Source: Candidatus Micrarchaeota archaeon (GTDB taxonomy: Archaea > Micrarchaeota > Micrarchaeia > Micrarchaeales > Micrarchaeaceae). From it: a stretch of 64,000 nucleotides of DNA. The stretch is from positions 1 through 64,000 of the forward strand of contig JAGWHU010000004.1 in assembly GCA_028866575.1 (NCBI GenBank), given 5' to 3'. The notes below the pieces were generated by a model. That model was not told the origin of the DNA and searched no databases. It saw only the letters and a list, made by a program, of their open reading frames with translations. The position numbers were made by a program, and so were the translations under genes. Of this stretch, positions 36,167 through 44,047 are shown in pieces. How positions within the stretch are numbered: position 1 is the first letter of the stretch; each line of letters opens with the position of its first letter.

Positions 36167-36577
36167 ATGGTCCGTAAAAGAAGACGTGGTGCAGCAATCG
36201 TTGATACATCTAAAGGTATTCTGGTAGTCAGTGGCAGAAAAAGGCTTTTTATTCTTCCAGGCGGCGGCGCAAGAAAGGGTGAAAGTAGAAGGAAAGCTGC
36301 TATGAGAGAGCTGCGTGAGGAGACTGGTCTTAAACCAATAAGTTCGCACTATTTGTTTAGGTATGTCGGATATGTACACAAGGCACATGGGGGTGGGTAT
36401 TTTCAAGACCATAACAAAGTATTCTTGGTAAAAGTTGTTGGAAAAGCCCGACCACGACATGAAGTTAGACATATCGAATATTATAGAGAAGGTTCTGAGA
36501 TAAGAATATCTCGCGTTACGGAGAAGATAATAAATAGATATTACCAGATAAAGTTTGGAAATAATGAGATGAAATGA
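36167..36577 (+). CDS. Nudix hydrolase
   Basis: A complete Nudix box spans residues 33-55: GGARKGE, then Arg47 and ELREETGL. Length 136 residues, the size of a minimal Nudix domain. It cleaves a nucleoside diphosphate linked to another group; substrate unknown. Being between a 2H phosphoesterase and a zinc-ribbon protein, an RNA-end or ADP-ribose derivative is a reasonable guess. Confidence 0.88.
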   Translation: MVRKRRRGAAIVDTSKGILVVSGRKRLFILPGGGARKGESRRKAAMRELREETGLKPISSHYLFRYVGYVHKAHGGGYFQDHNKVFLVKVVGKARPRHEVRHIEYYREGSEIRISRVTEKIINRYYQIKFGNNEMK

Positions 36578-37369
36578 ATGGGTTGGCATTGCCATAATTG
36601 TAATTACTGGAATGTTGACTCTAGAGGTAAATGTGCTAATTGTGGAGCGCCGCAATATACTTATGCTGCTCCTACGAGGGGAACTTACAAACATAGAAGT
36701 TCGTCTGCTGGTAAAATAGCTCTTGTAGTTGTTGCAATTATTATTCTTGCAGTTATTGTTGTTATTGCATATACAAACAACCATAATAATTTTTCAGGCC
36801 TATTTGGTAACTCTACGATTAATCAATTGAATAATGGTCCATCTGCATCAAGCCCAGAATACGTGTCAATACAAAGATTGATTGAAAATTCTTCCTCGTA
36901 TCTAAACAAATTGATAACGACTAATGGACTCTTAGTTCAAATGAACTTGGGTGATCAGGTTCCGGGTTCATATTCCCTCTTTGATTCACAGAGCCAAGCA
37001 ATACGGGTAATTCTTCCACAAGGTGTAGTATTTCAAAATAGAACTAATTACACAATAACTGGAGTTGTTTCGATATATCATTTTCCGCCTGCGCAATGGA
37101 ATGGCTATACTAATAATCAGTATACTTATTACATAAATGGATCTGCTAATGTAAATTCGTCGCAGTCGACAATATCAGGATCGGCCTCAGGGGACCTGGT
37201 TTTTTGCATAAATAGGCTCGTATTTAGAACTAGCAATTCTAGAGGATTAAATGAAAGCCAGATTCAAGAACTGGTAAATTACTGTGAGTACTATGGGTAT
37301 GCACCAGGAGTTGTCAATGGAACAAACTATACATACATATGCCAAGGAGTAAAAGCATGCCAACAATGA
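36578..37369 (+). CDS. Zinc-ribbon membrane protein with extracytoplasmic domain
   Basis: The 263-residue protein begins with a RanBP2-like zinc ribbon (WHCHNCNYWNVDSRGKCANC, residues 3-22), then a membrane helix (about 45-65) and an outer domain of about 190 residues with N-x-S/T sequons and four C-terminal cysteines. The outer part has a LITTNGLLVQMN...TNYTITGVVSIYHF arrangement that may be an OB-like fold. Family not recognised. Follows the Nudix gene with no gap. Confidence 0.72.
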   Translation: MGWHCHNCNYWNVDSRGKCANCGAPQYTYAAPTRGTYKHRSSSAGKIALVVVAIIILAVIVVIAYTNNHNNFSGLFGNSTINQLNNGPSASSPEYVSIQRLIENSSSYLNKLITTNGLLVQMNLGDQVPGSYSLFDSQSQAIRVILPQGVVFQNRTNYTITGVVSIYHFPPAQWNGYTNNQYTYYINGSANVNSSQSTISGSASGDLVFCINRLVFRTSNSRGLNESQIQELVNYCEYYGYAPGVVNGTNYTYICQGVKACQQ

Positions 37370-37373
37370 TAAA

Positions 37374-38267
37374 ATGGATAGCTCAGGGTTCAAGAAAAAA
37401 TTGTTGGAAACTAAAAAAGACAAAGCAATTGAGATTGCTCTTTTAGTCTGCGAAAGAGAGCATTTACCTATCCCAAAAATCAATTTTAAAGGATGCCAAC
37501 AAGAAACACAAGATCACCTAGCACATTATCACCCCGACTTGCATAAAATTTGTATCTCAGAGATACAGCTGTATAAATTGAAAACTTTAAGGGATGTTGA
37601 AAACACAATGTATCATGAACTTGCACACATAGTAGAACAAAACCATGGACCTGGATTTGTAAGAGCTAAAAATAAATTCAGCTTAGATACTTGGAGACCA
37701 CCACAAGGCGTTATGTATGTCAAAGGTGGTCAGAAAATAGAGATTCCGAAACAAGAAAAAGAGAAAATAGACAAGATTAGATGCAACTATCACCTTTGTA
37801 GAAAGAAAAGAAAGCTCTCTAAATGTCCTTACTGTAAGAGATATTTTTGCAAGGAACATATCAAACCTATTGTTCCTGGTAAATCAAACACTGATGCTGA
37901 CCACGAAATGGATTACCATCCTTGCTCCCCCTACTATAATTATGACAAAAAGCAGAAGGAAATTGAGCACGAGAAGTACCGTGAAGCTTTGGACGCATTG
38001 AAGTATAGGGATTACAATTTTAGATTCGAAGATAAACAGGATGTTGTTAAACCTAAAAACGAAAAGTTTGAGAGAGACTACCAGAACTTTAAAAAACAAA
38101 TTATAGAAAAACAAAGGAATAATACTGCAAAGAAAATGTCTAAAGAAGAGATTGAAGAATCTAGGAAAAAGCTTGGGATAAACATCACGCACGTTTCTAG
38201 GTCGAAGCCTAAAAAGAAAAGTTTGTTTGATAAATTAAAGGGATTTTTTAGCCATGAAAATTCCTGA
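37374..38267 (+). CDS. SprT-like zinc metallopeptidase with AN1-type zinc finger
   Basis: The 297-residue protein has MYHELAHIVEQNHGPGF with HELAH at 81-85 and His91, the SprT/M48-like active site. An AN1-type zinc finger follows (about 137-184: CNYHLCRKKRKLSKCPYCKRYFCKEH then HPC), and a Lys/Glu-rich coiled tail. AN1 fingers accompany ubiquitin-like or DNA-protein repair systems in eukaryotes; the SprT fold occurs in Spartan, which degrades DNA-protein crosslinks. Combination in one archaeal protein is notable. Last gene of the LemA operon, 4 nt after the previous stop. Confidence 0.75.
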   Translation: MDSSGFKKKLLETKKDKAIEIALLVCEREHLPIPKINFKGCQQETQDHLAHYHPDLHKICISEIQLYKLKTLRDVENTMYHELAHIVEQNHGPGFVRAKNKFSLDTWRPPQGVMYVKGGQKIEIPKQEKEKIDKIRCNYHLCRKKRKLSKCPYCKRYFCKEHIKPIVPGKSNTDADHEMDYHPCSPYYNYDKKQKEIEHEKYREALDALKYRDYNFRFEDKQDVVKPKNEKFERDYQNFKKQIIEKQRNNTAKKMSKEEIEESRKKLGINITHVSRSKPKKKSLFDKLKGFFSHENS

Positions 38268-38342
38268 TGCAAAATACCAATAACGCAGATAGGGATAAAT
38301 AGAAGAATGTACATATACTATTTCAAAGATTTACACGATCTT

Positions 38343-38590
38343 CTGTGGGATAGAAACGGATATAGGCGAGATTGGTATAAAAGGATTCATGATGCCTGTA
38401 TTCGGTGTAATCGACGGTGCACTTACCTATGTAATTATACAATTCATAACGTTGATGATGGCACATAAGCAATAACCGCGCAATCCTTGGGAAATACGTC
38501 AACAACATGCCGTCAAACATCCTGGGCATAATGACATTCGTGATAATGGCAATTTCAGCTATTTTATTTGTGTATCTTCAGCTGATCTAG
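38343..38590 (+). pseudogene. Broken Nramp-like metal transporter fragment
   Basis: One frame reads IGIKGFMMPVFGVIDGALTY with following hydrophobic residues and stops at 38473. A second frame continues from about 38468 as SNNRAILGKYVNNMPSNILG and a final helix, stopping at 38590. NN-x-x-IMGKYVN followed by a Gly-containing helix is the C-terminal signature of Nramp Mn/Fe transporters. A single frameshift splits the two halves and the N-terminal 300 or more residues are missing, so this is a relic next to the accessory operon. Confidence 0.55.
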
Positions 38591-38720
38591 TTAAAGTCCA
38601 TACCAAACTCTGTCATGTCGTATCAATTCAGTAGTACCATCGGTACTGCGAGAATTCGAAAACGAAATATCACCCCGAGTTATTTATGTTTTTCCACTCC
38701 GAATAATTTACCGTGAGATT

Positions 38721-39110
38721 ATGAACAGCGATATAGTGCACTATGAGATACCTGCAAAGAACGCAGAGAAATTGAGCAAGTTCTATGCAAATGTTTTCGG
38801 ATGGAAGTTCAAGGATTCGGGAATGAAGGGCATGAAGTACTGGCTCATAAGAATGAGCTCTTCTAGGCCAAAAGGCTTCCTTTCTTCCGGGGGAATGTAC
38901 AAAAAGTCGAAAAGCGAGCGACCTGTAAATTATATCGGAACGCCCAACATAGACAGCACAATAAAGAAGTTCGTTAAGGCTGGCGGGAAGATAACCCAGA
39001 AGAAGGTTGAAATAATAGGAATGGGCTGGTCGGCAAAGGGAATTGATCCCGAAGGCAACATAGTGGGAATCTTCCAGGCAACGATGCAGCCATCAAGAAG
39101 ACGCAATTGA
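38721..39110 (+). CDS. VOC/glyoxalase superfamily protein
   Basis: The 129-residue protein shows the paired beta-alpha-beta-beta-beta modules of the vicinal-oxygen-chelate fold: IVHYEIPAKNAEKLSKFYANVFGWKF in the first, VNYIGTPNIDSTIKKFVKAGGKI and DPEGNIVGIF in the second. A metal site is likely (His and the final Glu). Members include glyoxalase-like and antibiotic-resistance proteins; substrate unknown. Codon use is backbone-like, marking return from the accessory block. Confidence 0.88.
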   Translation: MNSDIVHYEIPAKNAEKLSKFYANVFGWKFKDSGMKGMKYWLIRMSSSRPKGFLSSGGMYKKSKSERPVNYIGTPNIDSTIKKFVKAGGKITQKKVEIIGMGWSAKGIDPEGNIVGIFQATMQPSRRRN

Positions 39111-39165
39111 ATGGTTGTGCCAATCCGGCCAATCTTGGTTGTAGGTTATCCTTTTGCGGTCTTAT

Positions 39166-39714
39166 CTACAACTTAGATTTCAGAAATGATAATCTTTTTT
39201 CGTCAGTTAGCAACTTGCCTACGCTCGGGCCGAATATTCTTTTATTTTTCCTAAGTAGCTTTATAAACTGGCTGAATTTAACTTCAAGCACATTGATTTT
39301 TTCACCGTTTTCTAAATTTTGTTTTCCAACCCTGAAGCAATCACGCGCTATGAAAAGATGCACGTAATAATCTACGCGCGGATAGTCCAATACGTCTACT
39401 GTGTCAAGCAATTTCCACTTATTGGAAGCCAGGCCGGTCTCTTCCAGCAATTCCCTTTTTGCAGCGGCAAGAGGGGTCTCATTTTTTTCTATGCCCCCTC
39501 CGAATAACGTATAATATCTGCCCCTTCCTGGCTGTCTTTCTTCCGCTATGAGTATTTTACCATTCATTGTCGCGAAAATCTTTACACCGCTTTTTTTCCT
39601 CAAGCCCTCAAAAGTCCCATAAGTTCCGTCAAACATCTTTTCTTTCCATTGGTAGACATCCCACAACTTACCCTTAAAAACCAATTTGGCGCGTTTGGGC
39701 AGCTTTGACTTCAT
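39166..39714 (-). CDS. Nudix hydrolase, ADP-ribose pyrophosphatase-like
   Basis: The Nudix box GGGIEKNETPLAAAKRELLEETGL is complete, and GKLWDVYQWKEKMFDGTYGTFEGL at the start is the N-terminal beta-strand region of ADP-ribose or sugar-nucleotide pyrophosphatases. The frame extends to 39735, but GAGGGGGTT sits 6 nt before the ATG at 39714, which I use (182 residues). Convergent with the VOC gene. Confidence 0.87.
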   Translation of the reverse strand: MKSKLPKRAKLVFKGKLWDVYQWKEKMFDGTYGTFEGLRKKSGVKIFATMNGKILIAEERQPGRGRYYTLFGGGIEKNETPLAAAKRELLEETGLASNKWKLLDTVDVLDYPRVDYYVHLFIARDCFRVGKQNLENGEKINVLEVKFSQFIKLLRKNKRIFGPSVGKLLTDEKRLSFLKSKL

Positions 39715-39834
39715 ATTAACCCCCTCTAGGTGCACATTGACAATATGTAAATAAGATGCGCAACATATAAAATTCCTAATAACTAAACTGATTCATGTCA
39801 TTACGATGAAAATTCATGAATCAAAGATGGTTAA

Positions 39835-40236
39835 ATGTCATTTTTCAGGAGAAAATCCTCTATTAAAGGCGAGGGGAAGGAAGGGGTAGAAGAGCAGTAT
39901 GCCAAATTGATAGAAACTGGCTCTATATTTTCTGGCAAGGTCCATAAATCCGTAGAAATCCAGTCCAATTACATCGCTTTTAAGCATTTCATTGACGCGG
40001 CTGCTCTCGCGGCTTCGCATCCCTCTGAATTGGGAGCAGACAAGTCCAAAGGCGCCGCAATGAAGGCATACGGTGCTGCTTATAAGGCCGGAGAATTGGC
40101 TTATGACAGGGGCTATTCTGAACTTGCCTTAATCTCCTTTAAGGACGCGTTAAATGCGTCGAAAGAATTCGATCTGGATAAAGAACTGACGGATAAGGCA
40201 GTTTCTGCCATCTCAAAAATCCAATTAAGGAAATAA
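39835..40236 (+). CDS. Helical protein of unknown function, TPR-like
   Basis: The 133-residue protein is Ala/Lys-rich and helical, with FKHFIDAAALAASH and AYGAAYKAGELAYDRGYSELALISFKDALNASKEF resembling tetratricopeptide helices. No catalytic motif. It is the last backbone gene before the left attachment site of element B. Confidence 0.6.
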   Translation: MSFFRRKSSIKGEGKEGVEEQYAKLIETGSIFSGKVHKSVEIQSNYIAFKHFIDAAALAASHPSELGADKSKGAAMKAYGAAYKAGELAYDRGYSELALISFKDALNASKEFDLDKELTDKAVSAISKIQLRK

Positions 40237-40275
40237 CGCTGCAGCATCCATTTTTGCCTGATTAAACCCAAGATA

Positions 40276-40291
40276 ACCGAGCCCCGGGAGG
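40276..40291 (+). repeat. Left attachment site of element B (16-bp direct repeat)
   Basis: ACCGAGCCCCGGGAGG, identical to 53882-53897, which is the 3' end of tRNA-Thr (minus strand). The two copies bound a 13.6-kb element. Confidence 0.85.
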
Positions 40292-40330
40292 TCTCATTGA
40301 TTGAAGCGCTGTTTAGACGGATGTTTTTTA

Positions 40331-40349
40331 ACCGTCGATGTACGACGGT
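40331..40349 (+). promoter_or_regulatory. Perfect 7-bp inverted repeat near left end of element B
   Basis: ACCGTCG, five-base spacer, CGACGGT. It lies 40 nt inside the attachment site and may be a recombinase or regulator site. Confidence 0.4.
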
Positions 40350-40385
40350 AAGGTACTTTTTGGATTTTAAAGGTTTCTGATATGG

Positions 40386-40409
40386 TTTATATATTATGAA
40401 TTTCATAAT
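40386..40409 (+). promoter_or_regulatory. Box A and overlapping palindromic operator for the gene at 40425
   Basis: Box A TTTATATATT (40386-40395) is followed by the near-perfect palindrome ATTATGAA-T-TTCATAAT (40393-40409). The palindrome covers the region between box A and the start codon, where a repressor would block initiation. Confidence 0.55.
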
Positions 40410-40424
40410 TTTTAGTGTGGTAAG

Positions 40425-40916
40425 ATGGTGACAAAGAAGAGTAGCAGCAGGCCATTTGGACAAGGAGATTATGATAAGAACTTATTGCAGCCAACGTTCA
40501 AAGATTTTCAATACAAGTTTGTAGCTTTTCTACCTATGAGTGAATCTACTTTGGGATCTAATAAGAAAAAACAAGTTTTCTCTAAAGAAGATTTAGGAGA
40601 ACTTGGAAGATTGTTTAATGATGATTTTGGTGGCTTCACCTTAGGAAGAGAATCTCCTTCATCATTAGGACAATGGATAGATATTTCAAAGAATGTTATA
40701 GTTAATGAACATGCACGTTTTGAAGTTTTTAGCCAGAGGACTAGAGAAGCATTAAATTATTTTGACGAACTTAAAGAAAGATTGCATATTCGTGCTGAAA
40801 AGTTAGGCGCAATACAAGATATAATATTGATAGAGCAAAGTGAGGTTACTTTTGCCATAAAACCGACTTTCAATAAAAAGTTTTTGGAACTTCTTTTGCG
40901 TAGAACCAATAAATAA
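40425..40916 (+). CDS. Unknown protein, first gene of element B
   Basis: I do not recognise a family. The 163-residue protein is soluble, with an N-terminal basic segment, a mixed alpha-beta middle (FKDFQYKFVAFLPMSESTLG) and a helical end. A Ser/Gly stretch GGFTLGRESPSSLGQW is near the middle. No signal or membrane segment. It is preceded by a box A with a palindromic operator, and by position it is a candidate defence or regulatory gene. Confidence 0.6.
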   Translation: MVTKKSSSRPFGQGDYDKNLLQPTFKDFQYKFVAFLPMSESTLGSNKKKQVFSKEDLGELGRLFNDDFGGFTLGRESPSSLGQWIDISKNVIVNEHARFEVFSQRTREALNYFDELKERLHIRAEKLGAIQDIILIEQSEVTFAIKPTFNKKFLELLLRRTNK

Positions 40917-40955
40917 GCTTTAAGTATTTCAGTTATAATAATATTAAGTGATTAA

Positions 40956-41219
40956 ATGGCAACAAAAGAAAAGAAGAATGGAAAAACATTAGAAGAGTTA
41001 AGATTAAACGATCAGACCAATAAAACATTTGCTATAAGAACAAATGATCAGACTAACACCGAAAAGGTATTAGGCATAGTTATAGCTGCCAGTAGTAAAA
41101 CGGGCGGACGATCATTAGGTAATGGTAGTGCCTTGACACTTGCTAGCAGAGATGCAGTTTTGGCATTAAGACGGCATAATAAAACACACAAGGATAAAGT
41201 GCATTATGAAGTTTTATAA
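40956..41219 (+). CDS. Small unknown protein in element B
   Basis: The 87-residue protein is basic, with LRLNDQTNKTFAIRTNDQTN containing an internal direct repeat (NDQTN twice) and a Ser/Gly-rich centre. A CTTTAAGTATTTC box lies about 33 nt upstream, suggesting its own promoter. Family not recognised. Confidence 0.5.
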   Translation: MATKEKKNGKTLEELRLNDQTNKTFAIRTNDQTNTEKVLGIVIAASSKTGGRSLGNGSALTLASRDAVLALRRHNKTHKDKVHYEVL

Positions 41220-41520
41220 TAACGACCTCGAGAGGATTAGGGTTACATCCCCCAAGGAAGCAACAGAAGTTAACTAATTCTTCGACTGTAAAGTTAGGGT
41301 GCATAGCCCCGGGAGAGCTCTAGTCGTCGGAGTACCACGCATACGAATTTTGGTCATTGTTACACCAATTTGATTGGTCTGACAAGGTATATATGGGTTG
41401 TGATAAGAACAAAACACTGAAGACTAATTCAAATTTGAGCAGTCCAGTCTTTTGCGAAGAAAAATCACCGCTGGGCGACCTTATAGGAGAAGTTAAATTA
41501 ATTGCTAACCTATTCAATAT
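41220..41520 (+). other. 301-bp gene-free stretch with inverted repeats
   Basis: No convincing gene. It holds two related motifs of the form TTAGGGT-x-CAT-x-CCCC at about 41236 and 41294, an 11-bp piece of the attachment core (AGCCCCGGGAG) at 41305-41315, and a perfect 6-bp inverted repeat with 3-nt spacer at 41364-41378 (ACCAAT/ATTGGT). Could hold a structured RNA or operator for the 41521 operon. Confidence 0.4.
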
Positions 41521-42021
41521 ATGAAATTGGGAAATTTGGTCAAGTTCGAGAAGAAGACCAAAGACTGGTGGTTCTTAACCTTACTACCAGTGTTCCTAAT
41601 AATACTCTTATTTGCAGTTAATTATCTAATTAAGGGATGGGAAAGTTCTCTTTCTAGTTTTATAGAAGAAACTCTAATATTCAGTATTGTCTTGAGTAGC
41701 ACAGATCTTGCTTTACGAAAAGTAGGTCAGGTCAATGGCAGATCGAAGTTAGCACCAATGTATCCTTTATTCTTAGGTATTATCGTGCTTTCAGTTTATG
41801 AGGCTGCAATTAACATAATTGTAGTTAAATATTCAAACATAGTTTATATACCTGTTGCGCTGTTGGCTGCTCTTCTTGCGTATGTATCATTTAAACTCTA
41901 TAATGACAATCCGAGCAGTGGATTTGATGAACCAAATCCTGTTAAAACAAGGGCAACTCAAGAGAAGAAGGATTTGCAGGAATTTGAACCAGGAAAGAAG
42001 GCAAAAGGTGTGAGGAGATAA
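41521..42021 (+). CDS. Four-helix membrane protein, element B
   Basis: The 166-residue protein has about four membrane helices (residues 16-36, 45-62, 80-101, 107-127) and a charged cytoplasmic tail ending in KKAKGVRR. No known motif. It is followed after 1 nt by the DGQHR gene, so it is likely cotranscribed with the DGQHR and Dam genes. It may anchor or sense for the system. Confidence 0.6.
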   Translation: MKLGNLVKFEKKTKDWWFLTLLPVFLIILLFAVNYLIKGWESSLSSFIEETLIFSIVLSSTDLALRKVGQVNGRSKLAPMYPLFLGIIVLSVYEAAINIIVVKYSNIVYIPVALLAALLAYVSFKLYNDNPSSGFDEPNPVKTRATQEKKDLQEFEPGKKAKGVRR

Positions 42022-42022
42022 T

Positions 42023-43120
42023 ATGGTAGAAAAATGGTTGGTAATACCAGTTATGGAAATAGTTCAGCCTCTTGGCACATTTTACATAGGTAAGGCTTTC
42101 GCTAATGATGTTACTAAAATATGCTCGGTAAACAAAAGAAGAAAAGAAGTGGGAGATGAGCTTGACAAATACATAGGTATGCAAAGAGAGCTTAACCAAT
42201 CTAGGAAAAAACAGATACAAGATTTCGTTTTGACAAAGGATGCTAGTTTCCCTAGTTCTATAATCCTTGCAGTAAAAGAAGGTGCATACAAATACGATGC
42301 AGATAAAAAAATACTTAAAATAAAAGAAGACAGAAGTTCTTGCAACGTGATTGATGGACAACATAGGCTCTCAGGATTCCCTATAGAAGATGGAAAGAAG
42401 TTTGAGTTAATTCTGACCATATTTCTAGATTTAGATATGGAATATCAAAGCTATCTGTTCTCTGTGATTAATACTACGAGTAGCAGAATTAACCCTTCAC
42501 TCTCTAAGGATCTTTATGAATTTTCGAATATTGAAACCCCAGAAAAACTAGCCCACAGAATTGCCAGAGTCTTTAATATAACTAAGGGAAACCCATGGTT
42601 TAGGAGATTGAAGTTACTTGGAAAAGCTGAAACAGAAGAAGCCATTCTATCACAGGCTACATTTACTGTACATATTGTAAATTTGATATCTAACCAAAGA
42701 GATGCGTATAAAATAAGAGACATACTAATGAGAAATAACAACAATAGGAAGGCACTGCTAAGTAATAATATTTCCTATAACAAACCACTTTGGGATAAAT
42801 ATGTCAATGGTGATGACAAATATATCTACGATGTCCTGAAATCTTATTTTATGGCAGCAGAAAACAAATTCAAGGGAGATTGGGGCAATGATAATAGTAT
42901 CATAACAAAAACTGCTGGCTATACTGCACTAATGAACGTACTTTATAAGCTGTTAAAGAAGGAATTACCTAAAGAACCTACTGTTGAATACTTTAGTAAC
43001 TATTTCAAGAAAATTCCAAAGGATGGGCTAGAAAAATTAGATAGTGATCATTACGAACCTGGTCAAAAAGGAGAAAGTAAGCTTAAGAAAGATATTTTGA
43101 AAGGGATGGGGATGGAATGA
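42023..43120 (+). CDS. DGQHR-domain protein (DndB-like)
   Basis: The 365-residue protein carries CNVIDGQHRLSGF at residues 107-119, the DGQHR motif of the DndB/ParB-like family. DndB regulates DNA phosphorothioation in Dnd systems; related DGQHR proteins occur elsewhere without Dnd enzymes. No dndACDE genes are present here, so phosphorothioation is not supported. The ATG of the Dam gene overlaps its stop (ATGA), which ties the two together. Confidence 0.8.
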   Translation: MVEKWLVIPVMEIVQPLGTFYIGKAFANDVTKICSVNKRRKEVGDELDKYIGMQRELNQSRKKQIQDFVLTKDASFPSSIILAVKEGAYKYDADKKILKIKEDRSSCNVIDGQHRLSGFPIEDGKKFELILTIFLDLDMEYQSYLFSVINTTSSRINPSLSKDLYEFSNIETPEKLAHRIARVFNITKGNPWFRRLKLLGKAETEEAILSQATFTVHIVNLISNQRDAYKIRDILMRNNNNRKALLSNNISYNKPLWDKYVNGDDKYIYDVLKSYFMAAENKFKGDWGNDNSIITKTAGYTALMNVLYKLLKKELPKEPTVEYFSNYFKKIPKDGLEKLDSDHYEPGQKGESKLKKDILKGMGME

Positions 43121-43959
43121 CTGATGTGCAAATTCCTGCATTTATCAAGTGGTTGGGGGGCAAAAGACGCCTGCTCGCCCAGATAGGTCCGTATCTACCC
43201 TATAACGTAGACAGATATTTTGAGCCATTCCTCGGCGGAGGAGCAATGTTTTTCTATATAAAGCAAAAATATGATCCTAAATTCTCGATGATTTCTGACA
43301 TAAACAAAGATCTTATCAGTACCTTCGTGACAGTTAGAGATAAACCAAAAGAGCTTGTTGAAAAGCTAAAATACTTCGACAATAATAACTCAGAAGAATT
43401 CTACTATAAAACGAGAGAACGATTTAATCAAAATGAGATAACAGGAGTAAGGAGAGCGGCAGCCTTTATCTATTTTACAAAAGCCTGCTTTAATGGTGTG
43501 TATAGAATAAATAAAGAAGGCAAATTTAATGTGCCTTATGGGTACTACAAAGATCGAGAAATTTATAATAAAGAAGAGATTATTTTTGCTAGTCAACTTT
43601 TGCAGGGGACTGATATAAGGGTGCAGGATTATAATAAAATATTAACACATATAGAGAGAAACGATCTTATCTATCTAGATCCGTGCTATGATCCACTTAA
43701 AAGGACAAGTTTTATGCATTATACGAAAGATAGATTTTCAATGCAAGATAGAGCAAAACTTTATGATTTCATGCTGAAAGTTAGAGCTAAAAGAGCTAAC
43801 GTCGTTCTAAGTAATAATAACATAGAAGACGTTGAGAACCTATATTCTTCTAATGGATTTACTATAAATCATGTGGAAGCGGCAAGGTGTGTTAATGTTA
43901 ACCCTAGAGGTAGAGGTAGAATACCCGAATTATTAATAACCAATTTTAAAACTATTTAA
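43117..43959 (+). CDS. Dam-type DNA adenine methyltransferase with DPCY motif
   Basis: The 280-residue protein has FIKWLGGKRRLL (SAM-entry), FEPFLGGGAMFF (motif I, residues 35-46) and LIYLDPCYDPL (motif IV, Asp188). The family normally has DPPY at motif IV; here the second Pro is Cys190. The flanking residues are normal, so activity may be retained, but the change sits in the catalytic loop that holds the flipped adenine. Solitary methylase coupled to the DGQHR gene. Confidence 0.88.
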   Translation: MTDVQIPAFIKWLGGKRRLLAQIGPYLPYNVDRYFEPFLGGGAMFFYIKQKYDPKFSMISDINKDLISTFVTVRDKPKELVEKLKYFDNNNSEEFYYKTRERFNQNEITGVRRAAAFIYFTKACFNGVYRINKEGKFNVPYGYYKDREIYNKEEIIFASQLLQGTDIRVQDYNKILTHIERNDLIYLDPCYDPLKRTSFMHYTKDRFSMQDRAKLYDFMLKVRAKRANVVLSNNNIEDVENLYSSNGFTINHVEAARCVNVNPRGRGRIPELLITNFKTI

Positions 43960-44009
43960 GATACGTATAGTTGATTTTATCATATCGAAAATCCTAGCTA
44001 CTCCTAAAG

Positions 44010-44017
44010 CTTAAAAG
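44010..44017 (+). promoter_or_regulatory. Box A of the type I restriction operon
   Basis: CTTAAAAG, centred about 34 nt before the GTG of hsdM at 44048. Confidence 0.45.
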
Positions 44018-44047
44018 TCTATAATAGCTATGTTATATGGGGTTTAA

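Noticed and set aside
42023-43120. Dnd phosphorothioation system
   Set aside because: Only a DGQHR domain is present; no dndA, C, D or E genes.
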